From assembly GCA_025526995.1 (NCBI GenBank), contig JAHLKG010000009.1, forward strand, positions 62,001 to 126,000: 64,000 bases of DNA. Reading direction: 5' to 3'. A program made the translations under genes and the position numbers. This stretch comes from Powellomyces hirtus (taxonomy: Eukaryota > Chytridiomycota > Chytridiomycetes > Spizellomycetales > Powellomycetaceae). Below are positions 32,396 to 43,236 of the stretch, in pieces (within the stretch, counting starts at the first letter, position 1; every line of letters begins with the position of its first letter). Under the pieces are notes generated by a model, which searched no databases, was not told the DNA's origin, and saw only the letters and a program-made list of their open reading frames with translations.

Positions 32396-34203
32396 ATGGA
32401 CCCGCCGCCCGCGCCGGCAGGCCAGCCGGCAAGCCCTTCAGTCGCCTCCGCAACCACTTCGAATGAGATACTACCGGAGCCTCCAGCATCACCGGAGAAC
32501 GTAACGCTTTGGGATAAAGTCAGCGAGGGATTGACAAACTTCTTTTACACCACGTCAGGCCGCTTTCGGCCAAGCACGCAGTCTGGTATGACACGTTCCA
32601 ATGCGCGGCAAAACAGTTTTGTAGCATAAACTAAGTGTTGGAGTGTCCATAGGCACGGAACCAAAGGGTCCGATCACATTCCTTGGAGTCTCGTATCCAA
32701 ATTTCTCAGATCCAGCCTTCTTTGAGGATTTCCGAAGCCGCTTTTGGATGACGTATAGGAAGGCATATCCGCCCATCAAGCCTAGTCATTACACGAGTGA
32801 CTCCGGGTGGGGGTGCATGTTGCGCAGTGGGCAAATGATGCTGGCGAATGCGCTCACGATGCATCATTTGGGGCGAGGTATGTCGTTCAAATTATGCGGT
32901 ATCAAGCATGATGAGATGTTGATAGTCATGTGTGGTAGATTGGAGGCTGTCAAGCGATGAAGATTCACGTCTGGAACGGGTGTACATCAAGGTACGCGCG
33001 TCTTGGATTGCGTACGCCGTGTTCAACCCTGAATGGCTGTTTGCTTCAGACAGTTAGCTTGTTTATGGACTCGCCAGCAGCTCCATTCTCGATACATCGA
33101 ATAGCACTGCTTGGAAAACAATACGGCAAGAACATTGGCGAATGGTTTGGTCCGACGACCATTTCTCATGTTCTAAAGTAAGGATGATGGCGAAAGTGAT
33201 AAAAAGTTCTGAGACACAGCACACAACTGACGCATTGCCTGCGTAGAGCACTGGTGGCGGATCAAAAGGAAGCTCCCATCACCGTTCACGTTGCGACAGA
33301 CGGTGTCGTGTATATAGATTCAGTGAAGGCTGATTGCGCAAAGGGAGACGCCTGGGCTCCCGTTTTAATTCTGATACCACTGATGCTGGGAGTCCACGAA
33401 ATGAACCCGATATATCATGAGTCGCTGAAGGTTGGTCTCATCGTGAGGCCCTCTGCACCAAATGGTGCCATAGATACTGACGTGAGTGCAACGTTAGGCG
33501 TGCTTCGAATTCACACAATGCACAGGCATCGCGGGGTAAGTCATAGTGGCATGATTCACATATGTTTGCTGCTGTATAGCAACGTCCTGACATCGTAACT
33601 ATAGCGGGCGTCCCAACTCTTCCTTCTTTTTTGTTGGCACTGCAGGTACTCATCCCGGTCGCTCCCGTGCTCGCTGGAGAAAGTCTCGTAACGTTTCTAC
33701 TGCTTCAGACGATAGTGTCCTGTACTTGGACCCGCATGTTCTCCGACCAGGTTTGTGAGATAAAGTATGATGAACACTGAGAATTTCTGTTGCTAATCTG
33801 GACATACAGCGGTGGAAATTGGAGATGTGGCGTCGTGCAAGCAGCAGGTAAGAAACCTGCAAAAGGTCTGGAGCTTTCATGGTCTGCTAGCAGCTGACTC
33901 TCAATCACAGGACTTTGCATCGTTCCACTGCGACACTGTGAAGACGCTGACGCTCCGAACCCTCGACCCATCCCTAGTTCTCAGTTTCTTCTGTCGAGAT
34001 CGTCAAGATTTTGATTCATTTTGCGCCCACGCTGAAAACGTGAGAACACTGACGTCCCCATTCCAAAGGTGCCATCCCATCATCCTCATATATTGCACCT
34101 CCAGGCATTTCGAGACCGAACGCCCCTGTTCACCATTGAAGAACACGTTCCTGATTTTAAAGACAGAGATATTGATATCATATCAGATAACGACGACTTT
34201 TGA
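32396..34203 (+). CDS. ATG4: Cysteine protease ATG4 (autophagy)
   Basis: ATG4 trims the C-terminus of ATG8/LC3 for lipidation and later removes it from membranes. The start [20 protein letters not shown] is Pro/Ala-rich. The peptidase C54 fold follows: [29 protein letters not shown] and the catalytic-Cys motif [19 protein letters not shown]. Later exons have [36 protein letters not shown], the Asp-x-His pair in [11 protein letters not shown] and [20 protein letters not shown]. The acidic tail [18 protein letters not shown] may act like the ATG8-binding tails of other ATG4 proteins. About ten exons; some internal junctions are inferred. Confidence 0.9.
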
Positions 34204-34395
34204 GAATGCTTCATTTGGGGTTTGGGTTTTAGGCATTTTGTACATATTGATGTTTTCCTCATATTCAAATTACTTGATCTTTTGGCAAATAGATGTTTTG
34301 TAGCCGCACTCTACTCTCTGCTACTGCGCATAACTTGCAAGGAAGGCGCTTGTCCTCATCTCATCTCTCTATCTAATGATTGGATGATGTAGTAT

Positions 34396-35293
34396 CTACG
34401 CGGTAACTTCAACGGGTAACCCAGCCGGTGTTTCCGTTTCCACCGCAACTGATTCTGGCTGCTGTTCCATTTCTTTCTTGATTACCTCCAAGACTTTCGA
34501 CATGGGACCCTCCGTGTCGCCCCACTCTGGCCAAACAAGCGTCACAACAACCGCTTCCCGCATCAGAGTCCTCAAAAAGCTCTTCTTTAACTTGAATCTC
34601 GCAAAATTGACATCAAAATGATGTTCAAACAAGCTCCCCTCATCCTCCATCACCACCTCCCGCTTCTCGCCCTCCGCCGCGCCCTCCATGAGGTTTTCCA
34701 GCTTATCCGGGAGCGGGATGTCGGTCATGGAGCGCCAGAATGTAGCAGACGGTAGGCCGGCCCGCGTCACTGTGAGCGGGATCTTTGGTTCTGCGTCTTT
34801 GGGTGGAGTGGGGAACGTGGATGGTGGCAGGGGTGGAAGGGAGGCGGGGAGATGCATCGTGGTGGTTTCGGTGTTGCTGACGAGGGTGATGAAGTTGTGG
34901 GATTGGAGGGATTGGGTGATGAGTGGAGCTTTGTCCGCTGGGAGGATCCCGGTTACCTGTAAACAACGTCCCAGACGTCAGCAGTCGCTAGCAAAGCCCA
35001 CCAAGAGCTGCACCCTCCCGAATACTAACATAGAACCGTTGCCATATCTTCTCCGCCTTCAAACCGGGCTGGCTGGAAAGCGTTATGAATCCATTCTCAC
35101 ACATTGTTGTCAAGCCGGATAGTACAGAGTCTGTCTCCCTGTCTAGCGAGCCCGGAACGCCCGACGTCAAAGTCGCCCCCTGCGAGAGATAATGCAGAAC
35201 CGCCTTTGCTAGGTCTGGCAAAGTTTTCAGAGTCCCCCATGGGTAGCTGATAGGCGGCTGCCGCCGCTGTGAAACTGGCTGTGTTGTTGTCAT
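34396..35293 (-). CDS. Hypothetical protein with a DUF6919-like N-terminal region
   Basis: Two exons: the ATG at 35293 gives MTTTQPVSQRRQPPISYPW, then TLKTLPDLAKAVLHYLSQG, DRETDSVLSGLTTMCENGFI and TLSSQPGLKAEKIWQRFY. A donor GTTAGT near 35029 leads to VTGILPADKAPLITQSLQSH. The order (TL..L..L...WL/YL-G, ET...L..L...GF.T..SQPG....QR..V.G) resembles the DUF6919 family, which I know mainly from actinobacteria; this resemblance is from memory and untested. The second half (FWRSMTDIPLPDKLENLMEG, FEHHFDVNFARFKLKKS) is unrecognised. Function unknown. Confidence 0.6.
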
Positions 35294-35628
35294 TCTCAAC
35301 TGTTCGTAACACCCCCCACAAAAAAAAAAAAAAAAAAAAAAAGAACAAACAACGAAAAAGAACAAATGCTGAATCTAAACATGCGCTTATTTGTAATCGA
35401 CGAGCGTGTCACATTCAAACGATGCGGAGTTTTCGGAGGCAATTTCGAGTATTCGTTAAACAACTATCGAGGAGAAGGGGGTGAATGTCAAAAACACCTG
35501 TGTGCTGTCTACTAAAGACAACCACACTGCGGAACCACCATCAGCGGTTGAGAAATCTCGGCTTCGTCTCTTTCAGTGTTTTTCAGTCTCTGCCAAACCA
35601 GCCTTGTCATTTGAGAAACAGCAGGTCA
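35294..35628. promoter_or_regulatory. Divergent spacer with an A-homopolymer
   Basis: The spacer separates the DUF6919-like gene (-) and the NAPE-PLD-like gene (+). Positions 35320-35342 are an unbroken run of more than 20 A. It could serve as a nucleosome-free poly(dA:dT) promoter element for both genes; that role is inferred. Confidence 0.45.
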
Positions 35629-36947
35629 ATGTCGCAAGCAACGTCCTCCGGTATTGCAAGGTATAGTTGTCATGGCTGTTAAGCTTTGCAATAAGAACGT
35701 CTCTGGGGTTCACTCAAGTTGATACAAACAGCGCATCCTCGAAAGGAAACAAAGCTCACCACCTACCCAATGGCCGCTTTACAAACCCGTGGCCGAGCTT
35801 TACCGAACATGGCCTTTTCGACTTCCTGAAACTTCTGCCACAATGGGACCGCAAGGGTTCCAAAGTCCCCATCGAATCTGAACGGACTGTCAAGGTCTTG
35901 GGACGGGAGAACATGGACTGGTCCAAGATCAAGCAGCCGGACACGAGCATCATTCAGGCGACTTGGCTGGGCCACGCTTCTTTCCTCATTCAAATGGAAG
36001 GCGTAAATATCATATGCGATCCTGTTTTTGAGCAAAGATGCTCGCCTATGAGTTTCATGGGACCGGCTCGTTTCACGCCTCCAGCGTGTACCCTTGCCGA
36101 GCTGCGCGCTGAAATCAAGATTGATGTGTGCATCATCTCCCACAATCACTACGATCACCTCGAAACTACGAGCATCGCAGCTCTGGGGCCCGACGTGCAG
36201 TTCTTTGTCCCGTTGAAAAACAAGGTTCGCTTCCCGTCCGTTCTATTAAATGATGTTATTACAATTCATTTGATGCGGTTTCCTTGCATGAAAAGGCGTG
36301 GTTTGACAACTACAAGCTTCCTCACGTCTACGAGCTCGATTGGTGGGACAAGCACGAACTGAAGTTGGCTGATGGAAGGATGCTCCAGATTGTGTGCACG
36401 CCATGCCAACATTTCTCAGGCAGAGGGTTACACGACCGCATGAGCACGCTCTGGGCTGGATGGGCTGTCCTCGGCCAGAAGCATGGCAAACACTTTTACT
36501 TTGGCGGGTGAGTCAGACTCGTCGCGGCCGCAGTTTGGAGCTGCTCGGAGCTCATTGTTGTGTTTTTTTGTGTGTGTGCGTAGCGATACCGGGTACAGAA
36601 GCGTCAGTGCCGATGGCAGCTTCAGCTCCACGTGCCCCGTATTCAAAGAAATCGGGACAGAGCTTGGTCCCTTCGATCTCAGTTGCATACCCATCGGTGC
36701 CTACAGTCCACGGCCTTTCATGTCCCCCGTCCACTTGGCACCCGAAGATTCCGTGGAAGTGCACAAAGACGTCAAGTCGCAGTTCAGTGTCGGCATGCAC
36801 TGGGGTACCTTTGTTTTGACTGATGAACCCGTCAACGAGCCGCCCCAGCGGCTTCGCAAGGCAATGGACTCAGCGGGTTTGTCTCACGACGATTTTGTTA
36901 CCGTAGCCATTGGAGAGACTGTGACTTCGAACCGTGTAAAACAGTAA
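35629..36947 (+). CDS. NAPE-PLD-like metallo-beta-lactamase-fold hydrolase
   Basis: The family hydrolyses N-acyl-phosphatidylethanolamines to N-acylethanolamines and phosphatidate using two zinc ions; related members act on other substrates. A short first exon (ATG at 35629, MSQATSSGIA) joins in frame after an ACAG acceptor near 35730 to SASSKGNKAHHLPNGRF. Domain markers are FTNPWPSFTEHGLFDFLK, IIQATWLGHASFLIQMEGVN, NIICDPVFEQRCSP and the zinc motif ISHNHYDHLETTSI. Then come ELDWWDKHELKLADG, CTPCQHFSGRGLHD and FYFGGDTGYR (with an intron after GG), and GMHWGTFVLTDEPVNEPPQR. Metal-binding His and Asp residues are all visible. Three introns. Confidence 0.9.
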
Positions 36948-37515
36948 CTTGGGACTCCCTCATTGTAACCTCTATCCATTCTTATAATATTCATACTTTA
37001 TTCGTGCCTTCTAACAATTGCGTACGTGCTGTATCGACTTCCTCTAGCTCGTGCGTGACAGCGCGTTACAGATGACATAAGCCTCAGCAAGAAATTCCCC
37101 GACAAAAGCAAATCGAAGGGGCTCCTTTTCCAGAACTTCTGAACTCTAACTCTGTTCCTTTTAAACGGCAATTGCCACATTATTGCCTCATTTGCCTCCG
37201 TGGCGTCTAAAAGTCTCAATATCGAACATTATGGGGCTCTTAATGCAACACAGGCGCGAAAAGCGAGCTTACTTACTATGCCATTTTTGATTTTATTCCC
37301 CGAGTTGGGTGTTGAGGTTTGTTGTCCTGAGAAAGGCGCCGTGGAGGATTATGGCACATATCCCTCTGCGCCTTCAGGTAGAACAAGAAGAGATTGGTTT
37401 TTTTGCTTTTCCTTTTTAATTCTGAATCTGAAAGCCTTTACTCCCCCCCTCCCTCCGGTAAAGGTCCTGCTTTTCTCTTGTGCTGCGGTTTGGGCAGTCG
37501 TCATTCCACCCCACG

Positions 37516-39092
37516 ATGCTGACCATGAACACAAGCTTGACTGCGGCCTCCCGCGTGCAGCCATGGCAGAGGTCGGTGCATATACCGGGCGCAGATTCCT
37601 TTCCGCGTAAGTGTAGAGACCACCAGCTCTCCCTCGCCCTTCTCTTACAAGTTGCTAATCCATTATATGAACTCCTGATGCGCGCAAACGCAATTCCATC
37701 ATTTGGCCAATTGACGCAGCGGGCATCACCCACGACACGGCCTGGGCTAAATCCTACCACCGCACCGAGTTTGACGACCTAGCAGTCAGCCGGGCCGGAT
37801 ACTATGGGCACGCAGCAGGTGTGGTTGTACCGCACGAGGCATTTGTACTCACGGCCCAACTCCCGCCACCTCCGAGTCCGGGTCAAGCACCACCGTGCTA
37901 CTACCCGCCGCTCATTGACGGACACGCGGTGGCTGGACAGTATGGCCCACCGGCGAAACGACCGGGATTGGGAGTGGGCGGGTGGGTTGGCATGGGACAG
38001 GTTACTACGATGCATGGGCAGCAGCAACGGGTTGATGACACTGGCGGTGGGGAATGGGTGGACCATAGGGGCCAGAGTAGTATGTATGACCAAACGCGGT
38101 GGAGTCACCCCAAGACGCCGTCATTGCCAGGTCTTTGCATACCGCGGACAGCTACTACATTCCGAACCGAAGAACGGACGGGTTGCTCGTTCCAGCCGCC
38201 TCCGCCCACCACCTCCTTCCCATCCATCACGGACACCAGCTTCAATTCCCACAGCTCCGCCCGAGGAGCTACCATCACCAGTACCAACAACCAGACCACC
38301 AGACCGTGTCGACCACCCTACGAAGAAACAACAACGCATCTCCCCATGGTCGAGTGCCACACGCATCCGCTGATGTCCAAAACACCTCCCCAGCGGTGCG
38401 GCGTGTACGCGCCTACGCAGCTGCAGCAGGTGGTTCACAGCACCCCGCACGGGGTAGTGACCAGGTACAAAATCGAGTATCGTGGCCCGGATCTGGACAC
38501 GATACCGGATAGTGTCCCCATCCCGCCCGTGACGCAACAAGCGAGAGTCACCGTCATCACGCCGCAGCGAACATCACCCCTGACACATTACACCACCACC
38601 ACCATCGCCGCGCACTCCACCACTCGGTTGCCGGATGTGGTTGGCTCGGCGCACATGTCCCGCCCGACACCGTCGTCCTCATTGCGGGACGTCCACTATG
38701 ATCGACGACTATTGAAGACGAGCTACCAGACCGATTTTGGCGGTGACGGCGAGCCGGCGAGCAGCACCCATTTCGCGGCCGTGACATTCAATAGGGGATT
38801 GAGCAGAGGGCGGTATCAGGCCGGCAAGGCAGATCGGAGTCACGCCGTGCCGTGCTGGGCGATGGGGCCATCCAAAGGGGCGACATTGAGAACGGGTGCA
38901 GGTAGAGATGTGCTGTGTGTGCACAACCCCTTTGATTTTTGCAAATGTTTAAGCCACACTAACTTACTTGGACGCTTCCATGTTATGTTTAGATCATCTG
39001 GCTACGTTTGCGAACGGTATTGCCCCTGTATTCAATTTTTCCAACCGGCTGCATTCTTAAATAGCGAGGTAGAATACCGGAAGCAGATCTGA
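37516..39092 (+). CDS. Hypothetical Pro/Thr/Ser-rich protein
   Basis: A short exon from the ATG at 37516 (MLTMNTSLTAASRVQPWQRS) has a GTAAGT donor near 37608. It joins in phase to the exon starting near 37720 (GITHDTAWAKSYHRTEFDDL, AVSRAGYYGHAAGVVVPHEA). That frame stays open for about 1.3 kb to TGA at 39090-39092. The body is low complexity (LPPPPSPGQAPPCYYPP, TTTTIAAHSTTR) with no recognised domain. Two other frames are also open over 38,000-38,500, one of them His/Gln-rich, so additional introns are likely and the annotated 3' half may be wrong. Function unknown. Confidence 0.4.
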
Positions 39093-39785
39093 TAGAAGAG
39101 AGATGGCATTTTACAATGAATATCAGACGTACTCTAGCACCTTGCAAGCGAAGACCACTTCAGTGTGAAACTGATGTGGAAGCATGTGCCAACCTTGCTT
39201 GGCTGTAGCCGTTAGGTGGGATGACCTTTTTGGAGAGCGTACTATAGATACATATCCAATCCGAGGAGGTGCACCGCCTTCTCCGGCTAACCTCAAAAAA
39301 AGCCCCGATGGTAAAGATTGGGAGGGACGCAGGAAGAAAACAATGCGAGGATCGTCATGGCAAGAGGAAGCCCTCTTAGCCCTTCAATTGCCCTGCATCA
39401 AAAGCAGGCAGATTCAAAATTGGCGCATAATTTCCGTCTTTCGAAATAAGCATACAACGGCTATTCCCCGCGATGTGGGTTAGGGGCTTGGGTAACGAAA
39501 CGTAGATAAATGATGTCAATGTCCGGGATCGTGGGGGAGGGGCGTCCTTACCTGCGATGTGATTTGATGAAAACAGTGAATCTGTATTTACAGATCCTCA
39601 ATGAGAGTTTGAGAGAAGGATTTGTATTGAAAGTATAAACTTTGTTTCAATATTTTACTTATTCAGGCTATAAATTATAGTTCATTGGCCAGTTATATGT
39701 TCAGCGATCTTTTCTCCCAACACTTTTTCAAATTTAGAAAGTTTAACGCACAAGGGAAAAAGCAGCTGATGCTTTTCTAGGTTCT
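39093..39785. other. Intergenic region, nothing recognised
   Basis: About 690 bases between the low-complexity gene and the 3' end of the GT-B gene. The right half (39,600-39,720) is AT-rich and probably the GT-B gene's downstream region. Short open frames are not supported. Confidence 0.5.
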
Positions 39786-41217
39786 CTACAACCGGCGACC
39801 TCGGGCAAGGTCCACCACTATTCTACTCGCTTCGACCTCCCCATCACAATCAATTGCGCGCGGGGTATATTTCTTCTTCATCGCCGCCGCTTGCAGGATA
39901 TACGGTTCCCACCTCCCCTCATAAAAATGGCGTTGGGGCATCTGGACCGCATATCCATACGGCTTCATCAAATTCTCGACCAGGCCTTCTTCTTCGGCAA
40001 ACCCGGATCGGGGCACGTAGACTAAGGGTACGCCGTGCGCCACGACTTCGGAGCAGGTGCCGTATCCGCATTTACCAACCACGACGTCCGCGGCGTTGAT
40101 GAGGTCGGGCATGTACCATTTTTCCGCGCAGATGCGGCGTAGGCGACGCGAGAGGGCGGTGTCGGCGCGCGGGGAGGCGATGAGGCCGTACCACCCGTCA
40201 GGCAGCACATGTTGCGGGTTGTCGCCGTCCGAGTGCGATAGTTCGAAGCCGCCAAATGTGATGAGGACGCAGGGAGCGGTGAGGGGGATATCGAGGATCG
40301 CGCGGACGTTATCGCGCGTGAGTTTCGATTTGCGCACGATGAGGGGTACGTCGATGATGCGGGATGGGTGTGCGGTGAAGGCGGGGATGGAGATGTGCCC
40401 GGGGATGCGGATGAGGTAGGAGGTGTGCGTGTACATTTCGGCACAGCGTGCGACGAGGGCTTTGTCGGAGGGCGTGAGGGCGATGGCGTCAAAGATGGCG
40501 TCAAAGGTGAAGTTGGTGATCATGACAGAGGGTATGCCCACTTCCTAAACAGAGAATGACCACGCTCAGAATATCGGAAACGGCAAAACATGATATTGAC
40601 TCTGGTTTAGCGCAGCAATTTACTGCCGCGTACAACGAGAGGGCCTCAAACTACGTGTCCATTGACCTTACCTTTGCCACTCTCGCCGGCAAAAACGGGG
40701 CATCCAAACACACGACATCCAAGCCTTCCCCCCTCATCCACTCCGCCTCCTGTTGCGCCACACCTTCCATGCCATCCAAAAATGTTCTCAGCCGATCCAT
40801 GGTGACATCTACATCGACCGTGACGGCATCTTTCTGCGCAACGCCCGGGTCGAGCGTCGCAATATTGCGCAGCGCACAGGTGTGCGGAAACGTGGAGAGG
40901 AGGTCTTGGTAGATGAAGGTGGGCGTGGAGGAGATGATGGTCACGCGGTGGCCGAGGGTGAGGAGGCGGTGGATGGTGACTGTTGCACGACTGTTGGTAA
41001 GGTGAAAAAAAAGGGGTTAGGAACAGTTGCTTGAGTGATTGGAAAACAGTGACTTACGTGGCATGGCCGAAACCTGCAAAAGACGCAATTCAGAAAGAGT
41101 TCTCGTCAGATCATATAGTCATCGAAATTTCTTTGTTTGTTACATGAACTGCGATGCATGACAGGACCTACCATGGCCCGTAATATAAAACCCGATATTG
41201 AGCTGCTTTTCGTCCAT
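39786..41217 (-). CDS. Stand-alone L-arabinokinase N-terminal-type GT-B glycosyltransferase-like protein
   Basis: The sequence follows the N-terminal half of plant L-arabinokinase, a GT-B fold domain of unclear activity, but the GHMP kinase half is absent. The ATG at 41217 gives MDEKQLNIGFYITGHG. A 16-nt exon at 41058-41073 supplies GFGHAT, and the next exon gives RATVTIHRLLTLGHRVTIIS. Then come FPHTCALRNIATLDPGVAQK, EVGIPSVMITNFTFDAIFDA, HTSYLIRIPGHISIPAF, IDVPLIVRKSKLTR, CVLITFGGFELS, YMPDLINAADVVVGKCGYGT and CSEVVAHGVPLVYVPRSGFA. It ends LARGRRL. Three introns. The GHGFGHATR loop is the expected nucleotide-sugar binding turn. Substrate unknown. Its promoter lies in the inverted repeat shared with the SDR gene. 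Confidence 0.85.
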
Positions 41218-41396
41218 TGTGCTTGTGCACAGCATGACGGGCTTTGGCAGGTTGATGATGATGTTGAGTTGCGTTGGCTGTTGCGCTTTGGGTTTATCTT
41301 GCTTGAAAACCAACGGTCCAAGAGGTAACGGACGCGAAACCTTTGCGCGCTTTTATGGTGTGAAGGGGGGCTGTGCACTTGATGTAAATCTGCCAA

Positions 41397-41643
41397 AGAC
41401 GCGTGTGCATGATTATATAATGGTTGCTCGCGGTCGATCGGAAAGAACACGATTCGAAGTCTTGCTAGAAGTGTGCTTTAGTGTTCTACACCTGTGGGCG
41501 CAATTCCCCGAATGTTAAAACTGACGCTCACTCTATATCGCCCTTACCGCTCGGGGAATTGTGCCCACAGGTGTAGAACATTTCGAATCGTGTTCTTTCC
41601 GATCGACCGCGAGCAACCATTATATAATCATGCACACCCGTCT
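41397..41643. repeat. Large imperfect inverted repeat (foldback) in a divergent promoter
   Basis: The outer arms 41397-41458 and 41582-41643 are 62 bases each and are reverse complements with a single mismatch. The inner arms 41483-41511 and 41551-41579 are 29 bases with one mismatch. The left side has 24 bases between its arms and the right only 2; the central spacer is 39 bases. Each outer arm carries TTATATAA and a mirrored ATG. It sits between the GT-B gene (-) and the SDR gene (+), so both genes see nearly the same upstream sequence. The right arm overlaps the first codons of the SDR gene. Confidence 0.9.
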
Positions 41644-41663
41644 CTATATCGCCCTTACCGCTC
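41531..41663. repeat. 22-bp direct repeat pair linking the foldback to the SDR coding start
   Basis: Positions 41531-41552 and 41642-41663 are identical 22-mers containing TATATCGCCCTTACCGC. The second copy is codons 5-12 of the SDR gene; the first lies at the centre of the foldback. This suggests that the right-hand promoter and gene start were copied in inverted orientation with a short templated join. Confidence 0.85.
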
Positions 41664-42822
41664 CCCATCACCACCGCCACCACACCATTCGCAAATTGTC
41701 AACTCTCAGCACCGCAAAATACGCCGCTGCTCATCTCACCACCTCGGGTCCAGGGGACGCGCGGCCCACCGCCCTCCAAATTATCCACGACCAAGGTCTC
41801 GTCAACCAACTCTGCGACAAGACCATTTTCATCACGGGCGCGGCTTCCGGGCTCGGAATTGAGACGGCGCGGGCGTTGCATGCCACTGGCGCGCGTTTGT
41901 ATTTCGGGGTGAGAGACACGGCCAAAGGGGAGCTGGTTGCTGATGAGATCAGGAAGGAGGGCAGGGGTGCGGCGGTGGATGTGGTGGAACTGCATTTGGA
42001 TTCGTTGGAAAGCGTTAGGAAATGCGCTGAGCAGTTTTTGAAGAAGAGCGGCGGGAAGTTGAATGTGCTGATTGCGAACGCTGGTACGTGTGTAGCTCGC
42101 TGTTGGGGTGTGGGATGTGACGAAACTGTTTGTTCCTGATAATGTGTTTGGGCGTGCGCGGCCGCAGGCGTAATGGCCTGCCCTCAAGGTAAAACAAAAG
42201 AGGGTTCGAGACCCAATTCGGAACAAACCATCTCGGCCACTTTCTGCTCTTCCAACTCCTCAAAGATGCCTTACTCTCCTCTTCCACGCCCGCCTTCAAC
42301 TCCCGCGTCGTGGCGGTCTCATCCGTGGGCCACCGCAGCTCGCCCATCTTGTTCGACGACTACAATTTAGAAAAGACGGCCTACGCGCCCTGGACCGCGT
42401 ACGGGCAATCCAAAACCGCCAATATCTACTTCGCCAACGAGATTGATCGGCGGTACGGGTCGCGGGGGTTGCACGCCACCTCCCTCCACCCCGGTGGAAT
42501 TGCGACGCCGCTGCAACGACATTTGGATTCGTCGTTTATGGAAATGATGGAGAGCCCGAAAGTCAGGGCGACGATGAAGAGCCCGGAGCAGGGTGCTGCG
42601 ACGACCGTTTGGGCTGCTGTAGGAAAGGATTGGGAGGGTACCGGGGGAAAGTATTTGGGCGATGTGAATGTCGGGAAACGTCACGAGACGGAGAAGGGCA
42701 TGGCGGATCAGTGTAGATATGCCCCGTGGGCCTATGACCAAGAGGCCGAGCTGAAACTTTGGAACCTGTCAAACAAGCTGGTAGGTATCCAAGAGTCCCG
42801 AGCAGATTGTTATAGACTGTAG
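41630..42822 (+). CDS. Short-chain dehydrogenase/reductase (retinol dehydrogenase/WWOX-like)
   Basis: A classical SDR oxidoreductase using NAD(P). The ATG at 41630 opens MHTRLYIALTAPHHHRHHT, a His/Arg-rich stretch that could target mitochondria. The Rossmann motif TGAASGLGIETARALHATGA, NVLIANAG (intron right after), GTNHLGHFLLFQLLKDALL, the Ser region VVAVSSVGHRSSP and the catalytic YGQSK follow, then GLHATSLHPGGIATPLQRHL. The C-terminus ends ESRADCYRL. The second intron near 42190 restores the frame to the NHLGHF motif. Substrate unknown. Confidence 0.88.
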
Positions 42823-43236
42823 GAACTAGTGCTCCTTAGGACAAGTCGACCACTTTGTAAATCGAAATTCTTATAATATATATAGGAAGTGTCAAGTGAG
42901 CTTTATTCTGAACGTTAGTGCTTTGCGGCCGTGGCAAAAACAAACATGGATGCTATCCTGGGTTTCCTATTTTTCCATGAAAACTATCAAGGACTTGATG
43001 CGGTCTACCCATATCCAGTGCACGTGCAGCTATTTCCGCCCCGTATCCCTAGCTACTCGCATTCAGATTGCCAACCTACGATCAACGAGATTACAGTTTT
43101 ACGAAAAATCGATCAATTGGAAAACTTGTACAAGAATATGGGATAAAAAAAATCAAAAACAAAATCATGCACTCGCCGGAAGGAGACAAATGGACTGCTA
43201 CTCAAGAGGGAAGGCTAGCTAGACGAGCGGACAAGC
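42823..43236. other. Convergent 3' region of the SDR and His-rich genes
   Basis: About 410 bases with an AT-rich patch (TATAATATATATAGG) near 42872-42887 and an A-run near 43144-43152. The open frame at 42931-43146 has no recognised content. It presumably holds both polyadenylation sites. Confidence 0.45.
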
